64,000 bases of DNA from 54-19 sp038210655 (GCA_038210655.1 JBBQWM010000018.1:1-64000), one strand, 5' to 3'. Counted from the first letter of the stretch, positions 51,768 to 61,542 are shown. Translations and numbers: made by a program. The notes: generated from the sequence alone by a model not told the origin.

Positions 51768-54700
51768 ATGTTGAGTGTACAGCAACCCCCAAGCCTCGCC
51801 GACCTGATAAATCCGTCAAATCTGAACGAGGCTTTACACAATTATCACAACCATCTGGCACTTGCTACCTTGCCGCTGGCTAAGTTAGCGACGGTGCGGG
51901 ATCATCATGCCCGCCTTAGCGCCGAAGAAGCCAGCAAAGCCAGGGAAGGCCGACCGGTAGTTCCGTCACCCAACCCGCTGGGGGCGGCGCTGGCGGCAGA
52001 AATCAAAAGCTTGGTCGCCGCTTTGGAGCCAAAAGACCCCGCCCTGCCTGCCTCACATAACCGGCGCTACCCTTATGAGATTCTACATCAGACCGCTATT
52101 TTGGGTCGTAATGCGACCGATGTAGCCGCCCGCTTGTTTATTTCGCGCAGCCAACTTTACCGTATCCGCGAGAAAACCCTTCAGGATTTGTGCCAACTCT
52201 GGATCGAACGCGAGACTAGCTTGTTGGCCCAGACCGTCCCAGCCTCAATCTCCCTTCCCAACCCCACTTCGGCAGAGCTACCCGCGCCCAACATTCTGCC
52301 TGCGTCAACTATCGTCCCACCCCCTACCACAACACCAACCCTACAACCACAAACTACCCTTCATCCTTCATCCTTCATCCCTCATCCCTCCCCCAACGGC
52401 TTCCGGGTGGTGAGTGTATTGGTCGCCAGTCTGACCAATTTTAACAAAGTCGCCGCCAGTCTCGACCCGGAGGAAGCCCATGCCCTGCTTAACCATTTGC
52501 GGTTGGCGTTGGATGAGCCGATCAAAGCGCGGGCCGGGTTTGTAGCCAACTGGTACGAGCGCAGGTTGAGCGCTCTGTTTGGTGCGCCGGTCGCTCACGA
52601 AAATGACCCTTTGCGGGCGGTTCAGGTTGGTCTTGACTTGCATGTGGCCCTGGCAAACGCCCGCACCAGTTGGCAGGGTCGTCCCCCGACGACCTGGCCC
52701 AGTTTGCGAATAGCGATCAGTACCGGGCGGGTCTTTGCCGGGACACTTGGCCCGACCAGCGAACAACGTTACAGCGTAACGGGCGCGACGCTCGATTTGG
52801 CCCAGACCCTGACCGACCGTACCCCAGCGGGTTGGCTCTTGATCGAGCAGCAAACCTACAAGCAGGTGCGCGGTCTTTTTGAGATCGAAGCGCTCGAAGC
52901 GGTTCAACTTGGCGAGGAAGCCGAACCGTCCGAGGTGGCGGTCTACCGGGTGCTGGCGGCCCGACCGCAGGGCGAATTGATCGGGGTGCGCGGTGTGCAA
53001 GGAGTCGAGACCGAGATGATTGGGCGCGACCCAGAATGGAGCCTGGTCAGCCGTCTTTATGCCGAGTGCCGCGAGTTGAACAGTGTACGCCAGTTGACCA
53101 TAGTTGGGCCGGGCGGTAGCGGCAAAAGTCGCCTTGAGTACGAATTTCGCCAATTTATCGAGCTACAGCCTCACCGTACTCATTATTGGCGGGGACAGGT
53201 TGACCAGAATGTCGGGCAGCCTTACCGTCCTTTTGCCGACATGTTGCGAACGGCGGTAGGGTTGACCGAAGAGGATCGCGCCGAGCATCAGCGCGAAAAG
53301 CTCTTGCAATTTTGCAAACCTCTTTTTAAGGCGGCGGGCGAACTGGGTGGCTTGAGCCGTGCCGAAGAAGTCGCGCAATTGCTGTCGGTGATTTTAGAGA
53401 TTGGCTGGCCCGGCAGTCCGGCCCTGAATATGCTAGAAAACCAGCCTTCCCTGGCCCAGTGGCACACTTTCCGGGCTTTTGCGGCCCTCTGTGCCGCCGT
53501 TACCGCGCTTACCTCGCGTTATGAGCCATTGGTGTTGGTGCTGGAAGATTTGCATTGGGCCGAAGAAGCGACCTTAGCACTTTGGAATTATCTGGGGGCT
53601 GAACTGGAAGACGCGCCGATTATGCTAATCGGACTGACTCGACCCGATTTGTACGAACGCAAGCCGGATTGGGGGCTTGGCCTGGATCGGCATTTCCGGC
53701 TCGATCTCAAACCCTTGCCACCGGCCCGGACGCGCGAGCTTGTTCGCCACATTTTGCGTAAGCTGCCCGAAACCCCCGCTTATCTGGTGGAGCAGATCAC
53801 TCAGGCGGCGGATGGCAACCCCTTTTATGTCGAAGAAATCATCAACATGCTACGTGAGGACGGCGTGCTGCTCGACGATGAGAAGACGGGTAGTTGGCAA
53901 CTGGCCCGCGCTGTCCCCGACCCGCTTCCGGCCCCCCCAACTGTCGAAGGGTTGATCCAGGCTCGGCTCGATCAGATGCCGCCGGACGAACGCCGCTTGC
54001 TCGAACTGGCTACCATCGTAGGGCGCGATTTTTCGGCCCCTATGCTGCGGTCGCTCTTGACGGCAACCGGCGAACCCGACACGGGCGAAGAGTTGGAAAG
54101 CCAGTTGGCTCGTCTCCAGCGCCGCGAATTGATCGTCGGTCGGGCGCTGACCAGTCTGGGGCCGAGCCGCGAAACTGGCTTCAACTTCAAACATTCGCTG
54201 CTGCGTGAGGTAATCTATTCTAGCCTGCCCCGGCAACGGCGGGTGTCGCTGCATCGGGTCTTAGCCGAATGGTTGGAAGAACGCCATCGACAAGCAGGCG
54301 GCGTTTTGGCGGCGGCCCTGGCCGACCAGTTCGAGCGGGCCGGGTTAGCCGACCGCGCCGTTGCCTATTATGAGGAAGCCGCCGAAGAAGCCCGCACTGC
54401 TTTTGCCCTAGCCGAAGCCGCTGATTATTATGAGAAAGCGCTGGTCGGTTTGGATCGACAGGCCCAACCGGGGCGTTGCGCCCATCTATTGATTCGCCAC
54501 GCCCAAATTGAGGTGCTACAGGCCAATTATACCCGCTCCCAGGCCGATTTAGAGGAAGCCCGGCCCTTATTAAGCGGTGAACTGGTTGAACGCCTGGAAT
54601 GGCGACTCTTGCAGGCCGAAGCCGCCGAACGTCTGGGTCAATACGACCCTGGCATCCAGGAATGTCGGGAAGGGTTGCGCGAACTTGAAGAAAGCGGCTT

Positions 54701-55859
54701 GGCTGATCTTAACGGCTTGCGGATGTTGCTCAAGGCCCAGCTTGGCAATCTTTTGTTTCGCAAGAGTCGCTACAATGAGGCCGAGGCGGTGTTGCGCGAA
54801 GCTCTGACCGACTGGCAAGGCCAGCCAGAAGTCGAAGATCAGGCCAGTTGGCGCGAAATGCGGGCATTGGCGGGTTGCTACAAAAATCTCAGTTTGGTGC
54901 TGTGGGCGCGAGGCGACTTGAAGGAGGCAATTTCTTATTTTGAATATATCTTGCCGCTCTACGGAAAAATAAGCGATTGGGCCGGGCAAGCCGCCTGTTA
55001 CGATAATTTGGGCCTGATCTATCGGGACAAAGGCGATCTGGCCCAGGCCGAAGAATATTACGACAAGGCCAGACTTTTATTCGACAAAGTAGGCGACCGA
55101 CATCGGGCGATTTATACTCAGGTAAACCTCGGTATGATTTACTGGTTTAAGGGTGAATTAGATCGGGCCGAGACGACCTTAAAGACGGCTCAGGCTTTTT
55201 ACGAGCTTATCGGCGGACGTTTCGGGCAGGCGGTTTGCGCTAATAACCTGGGCCAAATTTACCGCGACAAGGGCGATCCGGGGCAGGCCGAAGCCAAGTT
55301 TCAACACAGCCTGGCGCTTTCGTTGGTGCTGGGGGACGAGCGGGGAGCCGCTTTTAGCTATAACAATCAGGCCAAACTTGCCCGCGACAAGGGCGATTTC
55401 GACCGGGCTATCGAACTCGCTACGACAGCCCTCGAACTGCGCCGCAAGATCGGACATCGTTATGGCGAGGCTGCCAGCCAGCTTGTATTGGGTTGGCTAA
55501 ATATGGAACAAACCGGGGACGATCAGGGTGAGTTTGAGGCGGCCCGCCTTATATGCGAGGCTATCGACTATAAATTTGGTTTAGCCGAAGCCTGGATCGG
55601 TCTGGCGGCCTTGTATCTTAATAAGCGGACTAACGAGGTAGCCGCACTTGAATTGTTGAACAAAGCTTATACTTTGGCAAAAAGCAGCGGCTTCCGCGAG
55701 ACCCAACTTCAAGCTATGCTCTGGCTGGGTCGCTATGCCGAGTTTAGCGGTCGGCCTGCCGAAGCCGCCGAGTGGTTCGAGCAACTGCTGGCCCTGGCGG
55801 GGCCGTATTATCCCTTCTATACCCGTCAGGCCCACTTGCGGCTGGCTGAACAGGCATAG
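51768..55859 (+). CDS. HTH / inactive cyclase / STAND ATPase / TPR regulator
   Basis: About 1363 residues from ATG at 51768. Near residues 97-147 there is an HTH-like helix pair (ILGRNATDVAARLFISRSQL). Residues about 212-394 resemble a class III adenylyl cyclase domain. The metal-binding Asp sites are replaced (VLVASLTNFNK in place of the usual ADIxGFT; NWYERRLSALFG in place of KxxGDxxxAxFG), so it is probably non-catalytic. A STAND-type NTPase follows with Walker A GPGGSGKS near 446 and LEDLHWAEE near 590. About 500 residues of TPR repeats complete it (YEEAAEEARTAF, AEEYYDKARLL and others). It is likely a cytoplasmic signal-responsive transcription regulator. Confidence 0.85.
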   Translation: MLSVQQPPSLADLINPSNLNEALHNYHNHLALATLPLAKLATVRDHHARLSAEEASKAREGRPVVPSPNPLGAALAAEIKSLVAALEPKDPALPASHNRRYPYEILHQTAILGRNATDVAARLFISRSQLYRIREKTLQDLCQLWIERETSLLAQTVPASISLPNPTSAELPAPNILPASTIVPPPTTTPTLQPQTTLHPSSFIPHPSPNGFRVVSVLVASLTNFNKVAASLDPEEAHALLNHLRLALDEPIKARAGFVANWYERRLSALFGAPVAHENDPLRAVQVGLDLHVALANARTSWQGRPPTTWPSLRIAISTGRVFAGTLGPTSEQRYSVTGATLDLAQTLTDRTPAGWLLIEQQTYKQVRGLFEIEALEAVQLGEEAEPSEVAVYRVLAARPQGELIGVRGVQGVETEMIGRDPEWSLVSRLYAECRELNSVRQLTIVGPGGSGKSRLEYEFRQFIELQPHRTHYWRGQVDQNVGQPYRPFADMLRTAVGLTEEDRAEHQREKLLQFCKPLFKAAGELGGLSRAEEVAQLLSVILEIGWPGSPALNMLENQPSLAQWHTFRAFAALCAAVTALTSRYEPLVLVLEDLHWAEEATLALWNYLGAELEDAPIMLIGLTRPDLYERKPDWGLGLDRHFRLDLKPLPPARTRELVRHILRKLPETPAYLVEQITQAADGNPFYVEEIINMLREDGVLLDDEKTGSWQLARAVPDPLPAPPTVEGLIQARLDQMPPDERRLLELATIVGRDFSAPMLRSLLTATGEPDTGEELESQLARLQRRELIVGRALTSLGPSRETGFNFKHSLLREVIYSSLPRQRRVSLHRVLAEWLEERHRQAGGVLAAALADQFERAGLADRAVAYYEEAAEEARTAFALAEAADYYEKALVGLDRQAQPGRCAHLLIRHAQIEVLQANYTRSQADLEEARPLLSGELVERLEWRLLQAEAAERLGQYDPGIQECREGLRELEESGLADLNGLRMLLKAQLGNLLFRKSRYNEAEAVLREALTDWQGQPEVEDQASWREMRALAGCYKNLSLVLWARGDLKEAISYFEYILPLYGKISDWAGQAACYDNLGLIYRDKGDLAQAEEYYDKARLLFDKVGDRHRAIYTQVNLGMIYWFKGELDRAETTLKTAQAFYELIGGRFGQAVCANNLGQIYRDKGDPGQAEAKFQHSLALSLVLGDERGAAFSYNNQAKLARDKGDFDRAIELATTALELRRKIGHRYGEAASQLVLGWLNMEQTGDDQGEFEAARLICEAIDYKFGLAEAWIGLAALYLNKRTNEVAALELLNKAYTLAKSSGFRETQLQAMLWLGRYAEFSGRPAEAAEWFEQLLALAGPYYPFYTRQAHLRLAEQA
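52359..52392 (+). repeat. 7-nt simple repeat inside the giant regulator gene
   Basis: CTTCATC/CATCCTT/ATCCCTC units in the linker between HTH and cyclase-like domains, encoding LHPSSFIPHPSPNG. The unit matches the repeat at 19930-19992. Confidence 0.85.
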
Positions 55860-55919
55860 TTTCCACCTTCGTTAACATATAGTTTCCCAAAACTTCAAGT
55901 TATTAAGTGATCCATGTTA

Positions 55920-55947
55920 TTGCCAGAGCGAAAAAAGGTGATATAAT
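55920..55947 (+). promoter_or_regulatory. Promoter with repeat-rich leader for the receiver-like gene
   Basis: TTGCCA (55920-55925), 16 bases, TATAAT (55942-55947). The leader to the ATG at 56127 is about 170 bases and contains four TTCGGGACTCCA-like repeats (near 55995, 56019, 56052 and 56085), 24-34 bases apart. Confidence 0.55.
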
Positions 55948-56126
55948 AGTGAGCAAGTAGGATTAAGAAACTTTTATGCTTTGTAGTTACCTGGTTTCGG
56001 GCCTCCATCTTACCTTCTTTTCGGGACCTCACTCTACCCTCGTTCTAGTAGCAGGGACTCCATCGGGTCTTAAATTTCGGGACTCCACTGGATTGTTGGC
56101 AGTTTAGTTTTACCCCGGTGAGGATT

Positions 56127-56804
56127 ATGACATCTCAATTCTATTCTGACAGTTATGCTGAGGCCGAATACATCAAGCCTATCGATTGGCATACCAACCA
56201 GATTTTGCTTCTGGATGACAATATTCGACTTAGCTCAATGATTGCTCGCTACGTCCTGCTAAGTTGTAACGAGTATGGGCGTTCTTGCGCTCTCTACCAC
56301 CTGGGTTCGGCGACCCAGCCCAAGCTGACTTACTATAGCTCCGGTCTTTCGGAGGACACCAATCGACGACGCACTACGCAGCAAGATGGGGTCGATTTTG
56401 CTGTTTTTGTGGCGGCTACCCCTCGCCACGCGGTGACCTGGCTGGAAAGTATTCATCCCAGGGGGCTAACCGTGGTGGCCGATGTTAAGCTCAAAGGTGA
56501 CATCGACATTGGTTTGGTCTCCTTTATTGATGAAGTAGCCGATTTGGAGATACCGGCTTATTTCGTCTTCGTTTCAGATGCACCTCAAAACCAGAATTTA
56601 ATCAAACCATTTATCGATCAGCGCAAAGGCTCTTTTGTTACCAAAGGCGGCTTTGACTGGACGGCCCTACCACGTCGGTTGGTCGAAAATGCAGGCCGAA
56701 TTACCTATAATCTGGTTGACGAGAATGACTACCGGCTGTTGGCGAATTACGCTCCACTTGGTAATGTCGCTACGCCCGTCCTGCCCGGTCAGTTGGCTGG
56801 CTAA
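56127..56804 (+). CDS. Receiver-like domain protein
   Basis: 225 residues from ATG at 56127, with GGTGAGG directly upstream. The N-terminal segment ILLLDDNIRLSSMIARYV matches the first strand of CheY folds. A long non-receiver insertion (about residues 55-85) intervenes before VAATPRHAVTWLES and LTVVADVKLKGDID, where an Asp occupies the phosphoacceptor-like position. No output domain is present. It may be a degenerate or atypical response regulator. Confidence 0.5.
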   Translation: MTSQFYSDSYAEAEYIKPIDWHTNQILLLDDNIRLSSMIARYVLLSCNEYGRSCALYHLGSATQPKLTYYSSGLSEDTNRRRTTQQDGVDFAVFVAATPRHAVTWLESIHPRGLTVVADVKLKGDIDIGLVSFIDEVADLEIPAYFVFVSDAPQNQNLIKPFIDQRKGSFVTKGGFDWTALPRRLVENAGRITYNLVDENDYRLLANYAPLGNVATPVLPGQLAG

Positions 56805-56870
56805 GAACCGTTCTCCGTCGGGATTATGGGCCGGAATGTGAGATTTGGGTCGAAGTAGATAAATAAAAAG

Positions 56871-56911
56871 CCAGGGTCGAGACTGTTATCAAGTCTTGGC
56901 TCTGGTTTTTT
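56871..56911 (+). terminator. Intrinsic terminator
   Basis: A 14-bp stem with G-U pairs, CCAGGGTCGAGACT (56871-56884) against AGTCTTGGCTCTGG (56892-56905), with a 7-base loop and TTTTTT. Confidence 0.9.
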
Positions 56912-57042
56912 GCTTTTTTTCGGCGGCTTGAAGTGCGACCAAATTTTTCTTTTGGGGTAAAACAAGCGAAAATAAGGCGCTCAGATTGATCTAAAATAGG
57001 GTTAGAAATTCAGGTTAGAGCCAGTCCGATGGAGTACTGCTT

Positions 57043-58803
57043 ATGAGGCAAGAACTTGAAAACCAGGCTAGAATTAGCCTACCAAACGAGAGTGGGTCGG
57101 AGCGCGTTCCCGTTCTGATCGTTGGGGCCGGGCCGATTGGAATGTCGATGGGCCTGGCGCTCTCCCGCTACGGTATCAAAAGTTTGATTTTGGACGATGA
57201 CGACAAGTTGTGTGATAGTTCGCGTTCGGTCTGCGTCCAGCGCCACACCCTCCAGATTTTTGAGCGGTTGGGAGTGGTTGGTGCGATGATGGAGCGGGGT
57301 GTAACGTGGTATCTGGGTCGGGTTTTCTTTGGAGAACAGGAGATTTTCCAGATAAAGTTCCCCGGTAGCACCGACGAGAAATATCCGCCTTTTATCAATC
57401 TACCCCAGAACTATACCGAAGGCTATCTTTTGGATGGCCTGGAAAAACAAAATTTGTGCGAAGTGCGTTGGTTGCACAAAGTGGTGGCCCTCTCCCAGAC
57501 CGACGAACAGGTGAGCGTCAGTGCCGAGACCCCAGCCGGCCCGCAAACTTTTGAGGCCGATTATGTGATGGCCTGCGATGGGCCGCATAGCCCGGTACGG
57601 CACATGCTGGGTTTGCCGTTCATCGGTAAGACTTATAAAGACCGCTTTTTGATTGTCGATGTCCGGGCCGAACTTGACCGGCCCCACGAGCGTTGGTTTT
57701 GGTTCGACCCGGTTTTTAACCGAGGCAAATCGGCCTTGATCCATCCTCAACCGGACGGTATCTGGCGGATCGATTGGCAACTTGGCCCTGATATTCTTCC
57801 CGAAGAAGAACTCAAAGCCGAAAATTTAGATCATCGTATTCGAGAGGTGATCGGCGACCGGCCCTATGAGGTGATTTGGTCGAGTATCTATACTTTCCAG
57901 CAGCGCCACGCCAGCCAGTTCAAAAAGGGCCGGGTCTTTTTGCTGGGTGATGCGGCCCACCTGATGTCGCCTTTTGGTGCGCGTGGGATGAATAGTGGTA
58001 TTCAGGATGTCAACAATCTGGCCTGGAAGCTCTGGTTGGTCAGGCACGGACGCGCCCCGACCGGCTTGCTCGAAACCTACGACCCGGAACGTCGCGCCGC
58101 TGCTCTCGAAAACCTGCGAATTACCGATGGCTCGATGGCTTTTATCACCCCTCATAACAAGTTGCGGCTGACTGTTCGCAACGCTATCTTGCGCGGTAGC
58201 GTGCGGTTCAAGCGGTTGCGAAAGTTGGTTAATAGCGGCAGGCTATCCTACCCCTTTACCTATCAGGACTCGGTGATACTCAGCCGAGAATTGCACTTGC
58301 CCGACCGGGCGCGGTTGGCGAAGTCTCCGGCCCTGCTCAAAGCGGTCTGGCAGTTCCGGCGCGGCCCGCGTTCCGGGGCGTTGGCTCCCGATGTCCGCTA
58401 CACCTTCACAAACAAAGCTGGTCAGAAAGAACGCGCGCGGCTGATCGATCTGGTCGGTCACGATTTTGTGGTGTTTTATTTTAGCGATCAACCCCAGGCG
58501 GCGGCCCGGCAATTGGAACAGGCGTTAAAGTCGGCCCCGGCTTTGCCGCTCAAGGTATACCTGATCTCGAAGCAACCCACCGACCTGTCCGTCTATCCCA
58601 CTCTTGAACTACTCTGGGACGAAAACGGCGAGGTCGCCAAAACTTATGCCGCCCAAGATGGTACACTCTATCTGGTACGGCCCGACGCTCATATTGCGGC
58701 GCGTGGTCTGGAATTTCCGCTGGTAAAGCTTGGCGACAGCTTGCGGTTTGCGGTCGGTCATCCGCCGTCCGTCGTCAGCCACTCGGTCGCTTTGAGAGAT
58801 TAA
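57043..58803 (+). CDS. FAD-dependent aromatic hydroxylase-like monooxygenase
   Basis: 586 residues, ATG at 57043. FAD-binding start VPVLIVGAGPIGMSMGLALS, the central Asp/Gly motif (VMACDGPHSPVRHML) and second FAD motif RVFLLGDAAHLMSPFGARG with GMNSGIQDVNNLAWKL. The C-terminal 150 residues resemble the thioredoxin-like fold that phenol hydroxylases carry without active cysteines. It resembles PheA/MhpA/PgaE-type enzymes using NAD(P)H and O2; substrate unknown. The following MBL-fold gene begins 30 bases on and is probably cotranscribed. Confidence 0.88.
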   Translation: MRQELENQARISLPNESGSERVPVLIVGAGPIGMSMGLALSRYGIKSLILDDDDKLCDSSRSVCVQRHTLQIFERLGVVGAMMERGVTWYLGRVFFGEQEIFQIKFPGSTDEKYPPFINLPQNYTEGYLLDGLEKQNLCEVRWLHKVVALSQTDEQVSVSAETPAGPQTFEADYVMACDGPHSPVRHMLGLPFIGKTYKDRFLIVDVRAELDRPHERWFWFDPVFNRGKSALIHPQPDGIWRIDWQLGPDILPEEELKAENLDHRIREVIGDRPYEVIWSSIYTFQQRHASQFKKGRVFLLGDAAHLMSPFGARGMNSGIQDVNNLAWKLWLVRHGRAPTGLLETYDPERRAAALENLRITDGSMAFITPHNKLRLTVRNAILRGSVRFKRLRKLVNSGRLSYPFTYQDSVILSRELHLPDRARLAKSPALLKAVWQFRRGPRSGALAPDVRYTFTNKAGQKERARLIDLVGHDFVVFYFSDQPQAAARQLEQALKSAPALPLKVYLISKQPTDLSVYPTLELLWDENGEVAKTYAAQDGTLYLVRPDAHIAARGLEFPLVKLGDSLRFAVGHPPSVVSHSVALRD

Positions 58804-58833
58804 ATCTTCACTCAGTACAGCAAGGAGAGAATA

Positions 58834-59778
58834 ATGGCGAAAGCGTTTGCTTCTTCCCAGGATTTGGAAGAGAAAAAGACTACTTTTGAGGAATTGGCCT
58901 CCGGCGTGTATGCTTACACCTCTGAGGGCGACCCCAATACCGGCGTTATTATCGGCCCCGAAAGCGTGATGGTGATCGATACACGGGCAACCCCGGTGTT
59001 GGCCCAGGAATTTATCGCCGAAATCCGCAACGTGACCGCTAAGCCGATCATGCATATCGTCCTGACCCACTATCATGCCGTGCGGGTGTTGGGGGCCAGT
59101 GCCTTTGGCGCTCCTTTTTTGATCGGGCATCGCAATATGCGCCAGCTTGTATTCGAGCGTGGTCAGCAGGATTTCGATTCGGAGGCGGGTCGTTTTCCGC
59201 GCCTGTTCCGGAGTGTCGAAAGCGTGCCGGGCCTGACCTATCCGAATATTACCTACGATAAAGAGCTAACCTATTATTTTGGCGACCTGGAAGTCCGCTT
59301 GCTCTATCTGGGTAGAGGTCATACCAACGGGGATACGGCGATCTTCTTGCCCAAAGAGCGGGTTCTTTTTTCGGGCGATTTGGTGGAGGCCGGGGCGACC
59401 CCCTATGCCGGGGATGCTTATATCGAAGATTGGATGGAAACCCTCGAACGAGTGCGGGCGCTAGGAGCGGAGGCGCTGGTTCCAGGGCGTGGTCCGGCGG
59501 TGCGCGGGGCTGAGGTGGTCGGTGCAGTTAACTCGACCAAAGAATTTCTGACTATCCTGCGGGACAGCGTAGCCGAAACAGTCCGCCAGGAGCAAAGCTT
59601 GAAGCAAGCCTTCGATGCGGCCCATGCCGCCTTGCAACCGCGCTTCGGTCATTGGCCGATCTTCGAGCATTGTATGCCGTTTGATGTAAGCCGTTGCTAC
59701 GATGAGCTTTCGGGGACGCGCCCCCGCATCTGGACGGCTACTCGCGATCAGGAAATGTGGAAAGCTTTACAAGGCTAG
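58834..59778 (+). CDS. MBL-fold hydrolase with non-canonical metal motif
   Basis: 314 residues, ATG at 58834 with AAGGAGAG upstream. The usual HxHxDH reads HYHAVR, where the Asp and last His are changed; the later SGDLVEAGATPYAGD and GHTNGDTAIF regions remain. The THYHAVRVLGAS version seems to be a conserved subfamily rather than decay, because flanking sequence is normal. Metal content and activity may differ from classical lactamase-fold hydrolases. Confidence 0.85.
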   Translation: MAKAFASSQDLEEKKTTFEELASGVYAYTSEGDPNTGVIIGPESVMVIDTRATPVLAQEFIAEIRNVTAKPIMHIVLTHYHAVRVLGASAFGAPFLIGHRNMRQLVFERGQQDFDSEAGRFPRLFRSVESVPGLTYPNITYDKELTYYFGDLEVRLLYLGRGHTNGDTAIFLPKERVLFSGDLVEAGATPYAGDAYIEDWMETLERVRALGAEALVPGRGPAVRGAEVVGAVNSTKEFLTILRDSVAETVRQEQSLKQAFDAAHAALQPRFGHWPIFEHCMPFDVSRCYDELSGTRPRIWTATRDQEMWKALQG

Positions 59779-59809
59779 GATATAGGCGCAAAGACAAAGA
59801 ATTATTTTG

Positions 59810-59887
59810 GTAGGGGCGGCCCTATGTGGCCGCCCATGAACACCATGTCGGGTCTACCAGGAGGCGACCACGCAGGGCCGCCCCTAC
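59810..59887. repeat. GTAGGGGCGGCC-type palindromic repeat
   Basis: A family copy with GGGGCGGCC in place of GGGCGACC at its left part and inverted GGGCCGCCCCTAC at the right. Mutual compensatory change suggests that pairing is conserved. Confidence 0.8.
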
Positions 59888-59949
59888 CCTTTCAATACCT
59901 GTGTAATAGGTTGTAAAAGTATTGTAGCAAGTTTAAATCAAGCGAGAAT

Positions 59950-61347
59950 ATGACTGTGAGCGATATTAAGCCCCTTATAAAAAGAGATTTTTACGCTATT
60001 ATCACTAATGCTTCTGGCGATAAAGTATTGCTAATGGAGGACAACGAGCGTTGGGGTTTGCCGCACTGGGAAGCCTCAAAAGCGTTTAATCCGAGCGTCT
60101 TCGCTCCCTGGGTAATTCAGACGATGCGTGAGTGTTATGGCCTGGAAACCATTTTGTTGAAGGAGTATTATTTCCGGCGGATTTTCGAGAATAACGAGTT
60201 TCGTGGTACGCACCGGGTAGTGCTGTTAGAGCTTCAAGGCGGTAGCACTGATCTGGGCTGGTACGGCCCTGAAGCAATCGCTCACCACGAATTTGCCGTA
60301 CCACTCCATGCTGAACTGGTACACAGGTGGCTGCATGAAAACAGCATCGGGCCAATCCCCCCGCTTCGGATGGCCTGGGCCAGACCAGGCTGGTTTGAGA
60401 AAGCCCGCGATTGGGTCACAAACTTTGTTGGAAGGCAAGGCTGGCAACTTACCGGCCCGATTGAACAGCGCAAAGCTGATGTTATTTCGGCCCAGCTAAA
60501 GATTCCAACTTCGGTTGGAAACCTATATCTAAAGGCGATCCCGCCTTATTTTAAGAAGGAGCCAGTTTTTGCTGTGGTGCTGGAAAAGTTATTACCTGAT
60601 AAGGTTCCCCATATTCTAGGTAGCGATGCAGAAGACGGCTGGATTTTGATGTCTGATTTTAAGGGTGAAACTCTGGCCGAGGTAAAAGATTTTGCGGTCT
60701 GGGAAGCGGCCCTGCGAGAATACGCCCGGTTGCAAATAGGATGCGTTGAACATACCGAGGAACTTTTACAGGCGGGCGCACGCGATAGACGGCTAAGTGT
60801 GCTGGGGGAACAGCTTGAAAAGGTCTTAGAACGCGACGATTTGTGGTTGGTCGGTCAAGCGATGGGTTTAAGTCAGGCAGAGGTGAACCAATTGCATGCC
60901 GCGATCCCCCGCCTACAAGCAATTTGCCTTGAGTTAGCGGCCTTTGGTCTGCCGGAGACGCTAGATAGCGGGGATTTTCACGCGCATAATGTGGCGCTAA
61001 CTTCTAACGGTTTTGTCTTTTACGACTGGTCGGATTTGACCGTCTCTCATCCCTTTGTAAGTCTTAATCCCTTTGTAGAGTATAGCGCGAACTTTGAAGA
61101 TAGGCCGGATTACTGGGAAAGGCTGACAAAGGCTTACCTGGAACCCTGGCAGGTGTTCTTACCCCAATCGGAGCTAGACTGCGCCTACCGGTTGGCGTAT
61201 ATACTGGGCAGCGTCGTCCAGGTGCTTAACTATACCTGGATTCGTGATAATATTGAGCCGGAAGATTACACGAATGTGGATGGTGGCTTTATCCACTACG
61301 CTAGAATGTTACTGGAAGCGCTGGGAAAATCTTCCGAAAACCACTAG
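59950..61347 (+). CDS. Nudix-like / aminoglycoside-phosphotransferase-fold fusion
   Basis: 465 residues, ATG at 59950. Residues 1-125 resemble a Nudix fold (AIITNASGDKVLLMEDNE; box region LPHWEASKAFNPSVFAPWVI and MRECYGLET) but the box glutamates are mostly missing, so hydrolysis is doubtful. The C-terminal 300 residues are an APH/choline-kinase-type kinase: ATP region, catalytic SGDFHAHNVAL and metal-site FYDWSDLTV. The kinase substrate is unknown; a small-molecule or nucleotide-sugar target is possible. Confidence 0.65.
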   Translation: MTVSDIKPLIKRDFYAIITNASGDKVLLMEDNERWGLPHWEASKAFNPSVFAPWVIQTMRECYGLETILLKEYYFRRIFENNEFRGTHRVVLLELQGGSTDLGWYGPEAIAHHEFAVPLHAELVHRWLHENSIGPIPPLRMAWARPGWFEKARDWVTNFVGRQGWQLTGPIEQRKADVISAQLKIPTSVGNLYLKAIPPYFKKEPVFAVVLEKLLPDKVPHILGSDAEDGWILMSDFKGETLAEVKDFAVWEAALREYARLQIGCVEHTEELLQAGARDRRLSVLGEQLEKVLERDDLWLVGQAMGLSQAEVNQLHAAIPRLQAICLELAAFGLPETLDSGDFHAHNVALTSNGFVFYDWSDLTVSHPFVSLNPFVEYSANFEDRPDYWERLTKAYLEPWQVFLPQSELDCAYRLAYILGSVVQVLNYTWIRDNIEPEDYTNVDGGFIHYARMLLEALGKSSENH

Positions 61348-61389
61348 GTAGCTCGTTTGCACCAAATTATGTTTAACCCGATTGAGTAG

Positions 61390-61542
61390 TTACGCTTTTT
61401 TGCGATCACTAAAAGCGTAGCGCCAGACAGTATTAATTGCTGCTATCAAAGCCTGAAGCACAATCATCAAGACCGACATGCCTACGAACAGTCGCGCGAA
61501 AATAGAAATAAATTTATAATTGCTTTGTTTCTCGTTAACCAT
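61390..61542 (-). CDS. Small single-helix membrane protein
   Basis: 50 residues, ATG at 61540-61542, supported by GGGGGAAG. One membrane helix (FARLFVGMSVLMIVLQALIA) ends in a positive tail (DRKKA). Unknown function. Confidence 0.55.
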   Translation of the reverse strand: MVNEKQSNYKFISIFARLFVGMSVLMIVLQALIAAINTVWRYAFSDRKKA

